DNA of 44,992 nucleotides, taken from contig JAJDAF010000014.1 in assembly GCA_029261995.1 (NCBI GenBank), positions 1-44,992 of the forward strand. The letters run 5' to 3'. Source of the stretch: Candidatus Zhuqueibacterota bacterium. GTDB taxonomy: Bacteria > Zhuqueibacterota > Zhuqueibacteria > Oceanimicrobiales > Oceanimicrobiaceae. The number at the start of each line of letters is the position of its first letter. Position 1 is the stretch's first letter. The notes under the pieces are model-generated. The model was not told the origin of the DNA, searched no databases, and saw only the letters and a program-made list of their open reading frames with translations. The position numbers and the translations under genes were made by a program. Shown piece after piece: positions 19,001 through 26,756 of this stretch.

Positions 19001-20280
19001 TGCAAGAGACCATTGAAGTGCTGCACGGTAACTCATTGGAACTGGAGCTTGCAGAACGAGTGGATGTTTGCGTGTCTGAACTCATCGGCACCATCGGCAG
19101 TAGCGAGGGCGCCATTCCGATTCTCAAAGATGCCAGAAAACGGTTTCTAAAAGAAAATGGCCTTATGATTCCGGCGACCTGCGCCACGATGATTGCGGCT
19201 GTGACGTTGCCGGAGTCGTTTCGGCGCACCCCTGGTTTTGACGAGACCTCAGCTTACTATGCCGAGCAGGTCTTTGCGCAAGTAGGGCGATACTTCGATG
19301 TCCGGATTTGTCTCAAGGATCTTAGCAGGAGCCAGTTGATATCCTCAGCCGCCACCTTTGAATTCATTGATTTCACCAAGCCGGATGGGTCCACCGACGC
19401 GCGTGAAGTCACTTTGAATATCGCGACGGGCGGCACGCTCGATGGCTTCCTGCTCTGGCTCAACCTGATGACCTCAGACGATTTCGAGTTGGATTCATTT
19501 TCCTATGAGTCGAACTGGCTGCCGGTCTTTTTCCCAGTCTTTGACAAAAGACTCGCTGTTGCCGCCGGCGACTCAGTGCAGATCACCTGCCAAATGCTGG
19601 TCAGTGATGACGGTTTGCATCCAGACTACCGCTTAAGTGGCCGCGTCATCCGGCTACAGCAGAAGGCCGTGCCTTTCGAATATCATTCGGTTCACCACAA
19701 CAGCCAGCTTTCCAACAATGAATTCTATCGGAAAATCTTGCCTGAAGGTAAGCCAAGGTTGATCGCACGCACCGAGAGCGAGATTACCCAACAAGATCTG
19801 CGCACATACTTGCGCAGTCGAATTCCCGAGCACATGCTGCCTTCCACATTCGTTATGTTTGACGAATTGCCCCGCAACCACAGCGGCAAGATTGATACGC
19901 GCTCATTGCCCGCGCCCGAAGCCAGTAACGGGCTCAATGCTGCCGATTTTGTGGCTCCGAAGACCCCGATAGAACAGAGGTTGGCGGGGATTTGGGCGGA
20001 GATTCTCGGCCGGGAGCACGTTGGAATCCGGGACAATTTCTTCGAGTTGGGAGGGCATTCACTTCATCTCATTCGGCTAAGTTCAAGACTGTCAGGTGAA
20101 TTCAAGAAGAATGTTTCGATTGTGACATTGCTCAAATATCCATCCATCAGCACGCTGTCACAGTATCTGAATCATGGTGAAAACGGGCAGGGTGGAGACA
20201 CTTTGCCGGACAGGTCTGAAGAGTATCAGAAGGCCAAGTCCAGGTTGAAAAGATTAATGAAGAAAGCCTCTGCGTCATGA
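16012..20280 (+). CDS. NRPS module C(DCL-like)-A-[PRMT-like methyltransferase]-PCP
   Basis: The 1422 residues start with a condensation domain (LTPLQEGILYHYL near 15; HHIILDGWS, His143-Ser151) of the type that follows epimerases, which fits the D-Asn donor made by the 2031 protein. The A domain spans about 465-905 and 1250-1300 (TSGTTGQPKG at 614, KIRGFRVE at 859, SGKID with Lys1293). Its pocket reads DPEDVGHVDK, with acidic Glu, Asp and Asp positions that suggest a cationic or ureido side chain; the substrate is not recognised. Between motifs A8 and A9 lies a methyltransferase (about 915-1235; VVEIGTGQG near 953) with a double-glutamate loop, Glu1023 and Glu1032, spaced as in protein arginine methyltransferases. 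A carrier (GGHSLH, Ser1350) and a basic docking tail end the protein. Stop and next start overlap as ATGA. Confidence 0.93.
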   Translation: MSQLDKKNVEDILALTPLQEGILYHYLRGDDEELFVEQLRITLHGALDRDLVERAWQHVVRTNELLRTVYRWENLKNPIQIIQKETQVALAHHDISTSVTPQDRLHQLRDEDLKRRFNLEDGAFRIALIKLGDGIYELIVCFHHIILDGWSLAIVLREFFETYQILRDGKTPRHLPKTGFKEFVKLGQKCDEGEQRRFWQSYLDGFCHKPALSNPLRAWQDNVMVEQRFEVDEELRGQLNDFCKRNRITLSTLICTVYGLLLQRYTFSQDIVFGLTISGRSSGLSGIEDMVGLFINTLPVRIQASREMSIDRLLQVVQNRLNDLHRFEHTPLVKIKEYCQEFADNDIFDSLVVIENYPFEGLLGQSSELIVDDFSITEKTNYPLTFGLSLFGEKMEFDINYKEETFSKSFVSGMQRHFLNLLMQVLEAPQESVDQLQLLSADDKDEILAHSFGSSLQFRESENLLELLAAQSRNSEDRVAVVFNNEQITYVELGRRAQLLADRLKTMGVASESIVAIMSERSLEMLVGVLAILRAGAAYLPINHEYPAARIEYVINDSRTPILLTQRHIAAEVGDMLRQTCLEKIIHIDVESEESFSLAEVEVKGENLCYVTYTSGTTGQPKGVMTEHRNVVNLLRWFGQKYQVSPRSNVLQLTDFSFDPFVEQTFGTLVWGATLHITGKEIYSDFSQFQHYVESRQISMADIIPSVLKELLAPQQRLSSLQQLVTGGEQLEQATKDALLEKGYHLYNHYGPTETTVDCMTAQCDSGEVVIGRPIANTQSVILDPHDQLQPVGIAGHLHIGGAGLARGYLNQPDLTADRYRSLAINASSPTRYYATGDRARQREDGMMEFVGRLDRQVKIRGFRVELDEIENAIAAHPQVRENCVLVRDDGLGEKRLVAYVARKSDKDVTAWPSTGEYPVYDKLLYDAMANDKPRNKCYRAAIEKHVRGKTVVEIGTGQGLILARMCAESGARKVYAIEMLDSAYHQACKTVKQLELQETIEVLHGNSLELELAERVDVCVSELIGTIGSSEGAIPILKDARKRFLKENGLMIPATCATMIAAVTLPESFRRTPGFDETSAYYAEQVFAQVGRYFDVRICLKDLSRSQLISSAATFEFIDFTKPDGSTDAREVTLNIATGGTLDGFLLWLNLMTSDDFELDSFSYESNWLPVFFPVFDKRLAVAAGDSVQITCQMLVSDDGLHPDYRLSGRVIRLQQKAVPFEYHSVHHNSQLSNNEFYRKILPEGKPRLIARTESEITQQDLRTYLRSRIPEHMLPSTFVMFDELPRNHSGKIDTRSLPAPEASNGLNAADFVAPKTPIEQRLAGIWAEILGREHVGIRDNFFELGGHSLHLIRLSSRLSGEFKKNVSIVTLLKYPSISTLSQYLNHGENGQGGDTLPDRSEEYQKAKSRLKRLMKKASAS

Positions 20281-23200
20281 AAGTCGAAAGAACGGGTTTA
20301 GAAATTGCCATCATTGGTATGGCGGGCAGATTTCCCGGTGCACGCGACATAGATTCCTTCTGGCGAAACCTACGGGACGGGGTAAATAACGTCACGTATT
20401 TCACGGATGAAGAAGTGAGTTCCGTGATGTCCGACAACGGGGTACTGGAAGGCAAGCAACTGGTTAAGGCGAAGGGTGTTCTGCCTGACTTCGACCGCTT
20501 TGACGCAGAGTTTTTTGGCTACCGCCCAAAGGAAGCGGAGATTATGGATCCCCAGATGCGCCAGTTTCATGAGGTGACCTGGGAAGTGCTCGAAAATGCC
20601 GGCTATAATCCCGACAATTACAACGGGTTGATCGGTCTGTACGCGGGAGCGCTTTTTAATCCATTCACAAGCAGTTTACTCATGTCCAAGTCGAGCGACT
20701 TCATTGAGATGTGGGCATTGATGCAATATGCGAACAAGGATTATTTGAGTACGCAGATCTCCTACAAACTCAATCTGAAAGGCCCGAGCCTGGTCGTCGA
20801 AACGGCTTGTTCAACTTCACTTGTGGCTATTGACCTGGCATGTCAGGCGCTTTTGAGCGCCAAATGTGACATCGGTTTAGCAGGCGGCGTTTCGGTCACT
20901 TTGCATGACCGTGCAGGCTACCTGTATCAGGAAGGCATGATTCATTCGCCCGATGGCTACTGCCGAGCTTTTGATGCAAATGCGAATGGCACGGTTATCG
21001 GAAATGGCGCCGGACTCATCGCGATGAAGCTGCTGGACAGGGCTTTGGAAGATGGCGACACGATTCACGCAATCATCAAAGGCTCAGCCGTCAACAACGA
21101 CGGGAGTCGAAAAGTGGGTTTTACGGCGCCGAGTATCGAAGGACAGGCCGAGGTCATCCGCGCAGCACACCGCATGGCTGAAGTTGAGCCAGACACGATT
21201 TCCTACATTGAAGCGCACGGCACGGGCACCAACCTTGGCGATCCGGTTGAAGTCCAGGCCTTAAAGATCGCTTTCAACTCTGAACTCAAGCAATTCTGCG
21301 CATTGGGTTCAGTCAAGACAAATATCGGGCATCTCGACGAAGCGGCAGGTGTGGCTGGCGTCATAAAAACCGTCTTGGCTATGAAGCACGGCCAGATTCC
21401 CCCGAGCCTGCATTTTGAAAATCCAAATCCGAAACTGGAGATTCATGACTCGCCCTTCTACGTCAACCCGCGACTGCGCCCTTGGGAAAACGGCGAATAT
21501 CCACGTCGTGCCGGCGTCAGTTCATTTGGTATTGGCGGCACCAACGCACACATTGTTCTCGAACAGGCTCCTGAGCTTGAGGAGACGTCGCCGGGTCGCC
21601 CGTGGCAGCTGTTACTATTATCCGGCAGAAGCTTGAGGGTTCTTTCACAAAGTAGCAAAAACCTGAAAAACTTTCTGGACGTCAATCAAGATACGAATAT
21701 GGCCGACGTGGCCTACACGTTGCAGATTGGTCGCAAGGCATTTAGTCACCGCAAAGCCATTGTCTGCCAGTCGGTGCAAGATGCGCTTGCCAAAATGAAT
21801 GAGCCGGATCCAGGGGTTACGGTTGAGGGAATCGTTGTTGATGATGTTAAGAGGCCGGCGTTCATGTTTCCCGGTCAGGGTGCGCAGTATGCTGAAATGG
21901 GCCAGGGACTTTACTTGTCGGAGGAGGGCTTCCGCAGGGAATTCGACCGTGGCCAAAGCGCGCTGAAATCCATGGGCTATGACTTCAATTTTTATCCTGC
22001 GAACGGCAATTCCGGTAAGCTGGTCGATGCCAAGAGCGTCAATGAGACTGCTGTGGCGCAGGTCTTCATCTTCCTGGTCGAATATGCGCTGGCAAAGCTT
22101 TTGATGAGTTGGGACTTCGAACCGCACGCGATGATCGGACACAGTCTGGGTGAGTATACGGCTGCTTGTCTGGCCGGAGTCTTCTCATTTGAAGATGGGT
22201 TGCGTATCGTGGCGGAGCGTGGCCGGTTGATGCAGGAGATGCCGCGCGGCGCGATGTTGAGCGTAATGGCGACTGAAGATAAAATCAGACCATTGCTGGG
22301 CGACGTCGAGTTAGCAGCCGTCAACGGCCCGAGCCATTGCGTCGTGACTGGTGCTGACAAAGCGGTTGGCGATTTTCAGGATAAGGTTTCCAAACTTGGC
22401 TGGCAGAGCGTGCGACTCCAAACTTCACACGCCTACCATTCGCGACTTATGGAACCCATGCTCGAGGTTTTTGAGAAGGTGTTGTCGCAAACAAATTTTC
22501 AACCGCCGAGCCGGCCTTTCATATCGAATTTGACCGGCGCCTGGATTTCCGTTGAACAAGCTATGAGCCCGAAATACTGGCTGCAACATTTGCGCAATCC
22601 GGTGATGTTCGCCAAAGGCTTGCGGCAGATGGTTGAGCAAGAAGGCTTGGTCTTGATTGAAGTCGGGCCGGGTAACACTCTGAGCACGCTTGCCAGAAAA
22701 ATAGCTGTCGAGTCTACTGCTGTCAACGTCATGCGGCACGTAAGGGAAGAAGCGACGGACGATTTCTACTTGAGCAAACGCCTTGCTGAACTCTGGGCGC
22801 ACGGTGTCGAAATGGACTGGCATGGTTATTATGCGCATGAACGCCGCAGACGCCTGCCGTTGATGACCTATCCATTCGAACGAACACGCTATCGCCTCGA
22901 CGTCAATCCTTTTAGTCTATTCAATGGCCCCGGCTCGGAAAAATCTCAAGAGATTCCCGTGGAGAAAAAGACCTACTTTCACATCCCGGCCTGGGAAAAG
23001 AGTCCGCTGTCAACCTCTGCCGAGAGTATCGAGAAAGGCGATTGGCTGATCTTCATGGACGAGCAAGGTATTGGTGCAGACCTGGCAGACAAGCTTAAGG
23101 CGCTTGGCCATCAAGTCTTTACAGCCAGAGCCGCCTCGATTAAGAAACAAAGGGGCACCTCGTTCGCAATACGGCCGGGCAAAGTGGATGACTATGCTGC

Positions 23201-26200
23201 CGCTGTCGCCGGGTTCTTGAAAGAGCCCAAAAAGCCGAAGCGTATCGTCCATCTCTTAAGTCTGGACGCAGTTGACTCGCTTGCGAAGAAAGAAATTGAT
23301 AAATCACTCAAACTCTGCTTCTTCAGTATCATCGACTTGGTCAAAGCGCTGGGCAAGAAAAAGATTCAGCGCCTCGATCTGCAGATTGTGACATCGGGAC
23401 TATACGCCGTTGATGCTGAGACATGCAACCCTGCTCAATCAACCATCTTAGGTCTGACCAGGCACATTCCTCTGGAGTATCCAAATATAAAAGTGAGTGT
23501 AATTGATCTGGATGACACCGAAGTTATTGGCGGAGCTAACGACCTTCTGTTGCAAGAACTTGAGCGAGAGACGATTGCCGCCGAAGTCGCCTATCGCAAC
23601 GATGACCGATTCCTGCCCCAATACGATGAAATTTTTGAAGACAATATCGAAACCAGAGCAGACTTATTCAAGCATGGCGGCGTCTATCTTATCACCGGTG
23701 GACTTGGCGGAATTGGGATGGAAATCGCTCAGACACTTGCCAGAAGATTTCATACCAGATTGATCTTGACGGGCCGCTCGTCACTCCCCGCAAAGGCAGA
23801 ATGGGAATCGATTTCGAAGAAACGACGACATGAGCATGCAGATGCTGTCAACAAACTTCTGGCGATAGAGCGTGCCGGCGGTGAGCTTTTGGTCTGCCAG
23901 GGCAGTGTTTCCAGTCGAAACGACATGACCCGCATCATAGCGTCGGCCAAGGACAGGTTCGGTACTATCGACGGCGTCATCCATTGCGCCGGTGTGCCTG
24001 GCGGCGAACTCATTCAAGGACTCTCCCGCAAGAAGTCAGAGGAAATTTTCGCGCCGAAAATATTCGGTAGCCTCCTGCTAAACGAGCTCCTCACGGATGA
24101 ACCACTGGATTTTTTCATATTGTGTTCCTCGCTGACGGCAATACATGGTGCGGTCGGCCAGGCTAGTTATGCCTCAGCGAACTCTTTCATGGATGCGCTC
24201 GCCCAGCGTTTGACGTACGATACTGGCCGGACTGTGCTTAGTATTAACTGGGATGCCTGGCGTGAAGTCGGCATGGCGGTGCGCTCGGTGCGTGGACTAT
24301 CTGCATATGCCAGGCAGCAACCGATCGAGCACCCATTCCTGACTTCCTTTGTCGATGCTGGCGACAGCCGGTTGTATTCGGGGCGGCTGAGCACCACATC
24401 CTGGGTCTTGGACGAGCACCGCATCGTTGGGCAGTCTGCGTTTCCAGGAACAGGCTACCTTGAGCTGGCGAGAGCCGCAATGTCGCACTTCGGTGGCACA
24501 GAAAGGGTGGAGCTGCGGGATGTTTACTTTTTGACGCCGCTTACGGTGGAAAAAGAGACGCCCATAGATATTTTCTTGCAGCTCGAAAAGTCGGGCGAGT
24601 TCGTCATCTACACATCCGACGATGATTGCGAACGGATTGAGCATTGCAAAGGCAAGGCCTTTCCACTTGCGAAAGATACCGCCACCGCGAAGTTTAATTT
24701 GAAGAAAACAAGCGCACGTTGCGACGGTGAACGCCTGACAACCTCTCAGCAGATCGATGAATATTTGGCCACCGAAACTCAGGGGCTTGTGGGTCGCTGG
24801 TCTTGTTTGACGCAGGTGCAGTTCGGGGACAAGGAGGCACTTGGTCTGTTGGCGCTCGACCAGAGATTCGAACAAGATATTGATGACTTGCCATTGCATC
24901 CTGCGCTTCTTGATATCGCTACCGGTTTTTACCACCAGGAAAGGGGTTATTTGCCATTCTCATATAGGCGGATTCGAATCTACGAACCTCTGAAGCCGCG
25001 TCTTTTGAGTCAGGCTGTGCGCGTTCGTGAGGTAAAGCAAGATGCTCTCGAATATGAGATTAACGTTGCGGACAGCGCTGGACGGTTGCTCGTCGCAATT
25101 GAGGGTTACACTTTTCGCTATGTTCATCAACAGGATGTGGCGTCGCCACCTGAGGCTCCAGACAGGCCCAAGTCAGAGAATGTAGCTCTGGTGAGCTCAA
25201 GTTACGGTAACTTGGAGTCGCTTCACTATGCGCCTCGCGAACGCAAGGCCCCCCAAGCCACAGAGGTGGAAATCGAAGTTTACGCCACCGGTCTTAACTT
25301 CAAGGAGGTGTTGATTGCGCTGGGCATGGTGCCGCCACCGACAGAAGGTTTTAAATTCGGTCTTGAGTGTTCAGGCAAAGTCGTCACATGCGGCGAGGAG
25401 GTCAAGGACTTCAAAGTCGGCGATGAAGTTATTGCTCTGGCAAATGGTTCTTTTGCCAAATACGTCAGGGTCGCCGCTGATTTCGTTGCTCCCAAGCCGG
25501 TCAATTTGACTTTTGCACAAGCTACTACTATCCCAATAGCATACATGACCGCATACTATTCGCTGATTGAGAAAGGTCTGCTCAAAAGTGGCGAAAGAAT
25601 CTTGATTCATGCAGCCTCCGGGGGCGTTGGTCTGGCAGCGGTTCAGATTGCCAAGTGGGTTGGTGCCGAGATCTTCGCGACAGCGGGGAATCCGGACAAA
25701 AGGAAATTCTTGAGCTCTCTGGGTATCAAGTATGTTATGGACTCGCGCTCGCTGGACTTTGCTGACCAGGTGATGGAATACACCAACGGCGAGGGTGTTG
25801 ATGTGCTGTTGAATTCGCTCGCGGGCGATTATCTGAAAAAAGGACTGTCCATCATGGCCATCAATGGCCGCTTTCTTGAGATTGGTATTCGCGATATTAT
25901 CGAAAATACCAATGTTGGTCTGGCGCCGTTCGAACGTGGCCTTTCATTTATAGCCATCAACGAGATCAAAGCGCAGGATGGCATGAGCAAGATGTTCAGG
26001 GATATCATCGACCAAATCAACAAGGGTGATTTCACATTCATCCCCCTGGAAGTCTTCCGGAAAAATGAAACCGCTCACGCCTTCAAGCACATGGCTCAGA
26101 CCAAGCATATAGGCAAGGTGATTGTGGTGCAAAAGGAGAGCGCACTTCTTGCCGGTGAAGGAAACGGTACCCGGGTCAACGGCAAGATGGCTTTGGACGA

Positions 26201-26756
26201 AGGGCTTTTCACCCGGCAAGGTATCAACGCAATGGAGAAAGCGCTGGCCTTTAGCAAAGCGAGCGACGAGCGAATTTCGCAAGTGGTGATTTCATCAAAA
26301 GACTGGTTTTCTGGTGAGGAATCATCCGCGCTGGGCCTTGGCAGTATATTCAAGAGCATAAGCAGGCATGAGGACGCAACTTCAAAACGCGTTCGGCCAC
26401 AGCTGAAGTCTACGTATCATGCGCCAGCAAACCAGCTACAGAAGGCCATCGCCAAAGTCATCCAGGAGCATCTTGGCTACCAGAAGATAGGAATCGAAGA
26501 TAATTTTTTTGAATTAGGCCTCAGTTCGCTGGACATGATTCAGATGAATGAGAAGCTCAAGAGTGATATCGGGTGCGATATTCCGGTTGTCACTCTGTTC
26601 ACTTATCCGACGATTAGCTCGTTAACCAAACATCTCAGCGAAGCGGACGGCATTGACGAAAAGGAGACAGCCGAAGCTCGATCTGAGAAAGTGCAACGTG
26701 GACGTGCTAGTAGACAAAGAAGGCTTGAACTCAGAAAGGGAGCAAAAAATGGCTGA
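20277..26756 (+). CDS. Fully reducing PKS module KS-AT-KR[DH-ER]-ACP
   Basis: The 2159 residues contain a KS (TACSTS, Cys178; EAHGTGT; KTNIGH), an AT (GHSLGEY, Ser623; HAYH, read as malonyl-CoA), a pseudo-KR then KR (GGLGGIG near 1141; Tyr1298; Asn in YASANSF), a DH (HRIVGQSAFP, His1381; HPALLD, Asp1546), an ER (HAASGGVGLAAVQIA near 1778) and an ACP (GLSSLD, Ser2084). A fully saturated two-carbon extension is expected. The order is not the usual DH-ER-KR: the KR stops after INWDAW (1323-1328), DH and ER follow, and a segment resembling the missing KR C-terminal tail (LDEGLFTRQG, about 1973-1982) appears only after the ER. A basic C-terminal tail (RASRQRRLELR) probably docks to the next PKS. 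The start overlaps the NRPS stop by four bases, so translation is coupled. Confidence 0.94.
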   Translation: MKVERTGLEIAIIGMAGRFPGARDIDSFWRNLRDGVNNVTYFTDEEVSSVMSDNGVLEGKQLVKAKGVLPDFDRFDAEFFGYRPKEAEIMDPQMRQFHEVTWEVLENAGYNPDNYNGLIGLYAGALFNPFTSSLLMSKSSDFIEMWALMQYANKDYLSTQISYKLNLKGPSLVVETACSTSLVAIDLACQALLSAKCDIGLAGGVSVTLHDRAGYLYQEGMIHSPDGYCRAFDANANGTVIGNGAGLIAMKLLDRALEDGDTIHAIIKGSAVNNDGSRKVGFTAPSIEGQAEVIRAAHRMAEVEPDTISYIEAHGTGTNLGDPVEVQALKIAFNSELKQFCALGSVKTNIGHLDEAAGVAGVIKTVLAMKHGQIPPSLHFENPNPKLEIHDSPFYVNPRLRPWENGEYPRRAGVSSFGIGGTNAHIVLEQAPELEETSPGRPWQLLLLSGRSLRVLSQSSKNLKNFLDVNQDTNMADVAYTLQIGRKAFSHRKAIVCQSVQDALAKMNEPDPGVTVEGIVVDDVKRPAFMFPGQGAQYAEMGQGLYLSEEGFRREFDRGQSALKSMGYDFNFYPANGNSGKLVDAKSVNETAVAQVFIFLVEYALAKLLMSWDFEPHAMIGHSLGEYTAACLAGVFSFEDGLRIVAERGRLMQEMPRGAMLSVMATEDKIRPLLGDVELAAVNGPSHCVVTGADKAVGDFQDKVSKLGWQSVRLQTSHAYHSRLMEPMLEVFEKVLSQTNFQPPSRPFISNLTGAWISVEQAMSPKYWLQHLRNPVMFAKGLRQMVEQEGLVLIEVGPGNTLSTLARKIAVESTAVNVMRHVREEATDDFYLSKRLAELWAHGVEMDWHGYYAHERRRRLPLMTYPFERTRYRLDVNPFSLFNGPGSEKSQEIPVEKKTYFHIPAWEKSPLSTSAESIEKGDWLIFMDEQGIGADLADKLKALGHQVFTARAASIKKQRGTSFAIRPGKVDDYAAAVAGFLKEPKKPKRIVHLLSLDAVDSLAKKEIDKSLKLCFFSIIDLVKALGKKKIQRLDLQIVTSGLYAVDAETCNPAQSTILGLTRHIPLEYPNIKVSVIDLDDTEVIGGANDLLLQELERETIAAEVAYRNDDRFLPQYDEIFEDNIETRADLFKHGGVYLITGGLGGIGMEIAQTLARRFHTRLILTGRSSLPAKAEWESISKKRRHEHADAVNKLLAIERAGGELLVCQGSVSSRNDMTRIIASAKDRFGTIDGVIHCAGVPGGELIQGLSRKKSEEIFAPKIFGSLLLNELLTDEPLDFFILCSSLTAIHGAVGQASYASANSFMDALAQRLTYDTGRTVLSINWDAWREVGMAVRSVRGLSAYARQQPIEHPFLTSFVDAGDSRLYSGRLSTTSWVLDEHRIVGQSAFPGTGYLELARAAMSHFGGTERVELRDVYFLTPLTVEKETPIDIFLQLEKSGEFVIYTSDDDCERIEHCKGKAFPLAKDTATAKFNLKKTSARCDGERLTTSQQIDEYLATETQGLVGRWSCLTQVQFGDKEALGLLALDQRFEQDIDDLPLHPALLDIATGFYHQERGYLPFSYRRIRIYEPLKPRLLSQAVRVREVKQDALEYEINVADSAGRLLVAIEGYTFRYVHQQDVASPPEAPDRPKSENVALVSSSYGNLESLHYAPRERKAPQATEVEIEVYATGLNFKEVLIALGMVPPPTEGFKFGLECSGKVVTCGEEVKDFKVGDEVIALANGSFAKYVRVAADFVAPKPVNLTFAQATTIPIAYMTAYYSLIEKGLLKSGERILIHAASGGVGLAAVQIAKWVGAEIFATAGNPDKRKFLSSLGIKYVMDSRSLDFADQVMEYTNGEGVDVLLNSLAGDYLKKGLSIMAINGRFLEIGIRDIIENTNVGLAPFERGLSFIAINEIKAQDGMSKMFRDIIDQINKGDFTFIPLEVFRKNETAHAFKHMAQTKHIGKVIVVQKESALLAGEGNGTRVNGKMALDEGLFTRQGINAMEKALAFSKASDERISQVVISSKDWFSGEESSALGLGSIFKSISRHEDATSKRVRPQLKSTYHAPANQLQKAIAKVIQEHLGYQKIGIEDNFFELGLSSLDMIQMNEKLKSDIGCDIPVVTLFTYPTISSLTKHLSEADGIDEKETAEARSEKVQRGRASRQRRLELRKGAKNG

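Noticed and set aside
24120-24480. Misassembly as the explanation for KR before DH and ER
   Set aside because: The same order and the same post-ER tail occur independently in the next gene, and all reading frames are intact.
26653-26748. Upstream ATG giving the second reducing PKS 32 extra residues
   Set aside because: The extension overlaps the previous gene by over 100 nt, has no ribosome binding site and is not KS-like. ATG 26749 has GGGAG upstream and begins like its neighbours.
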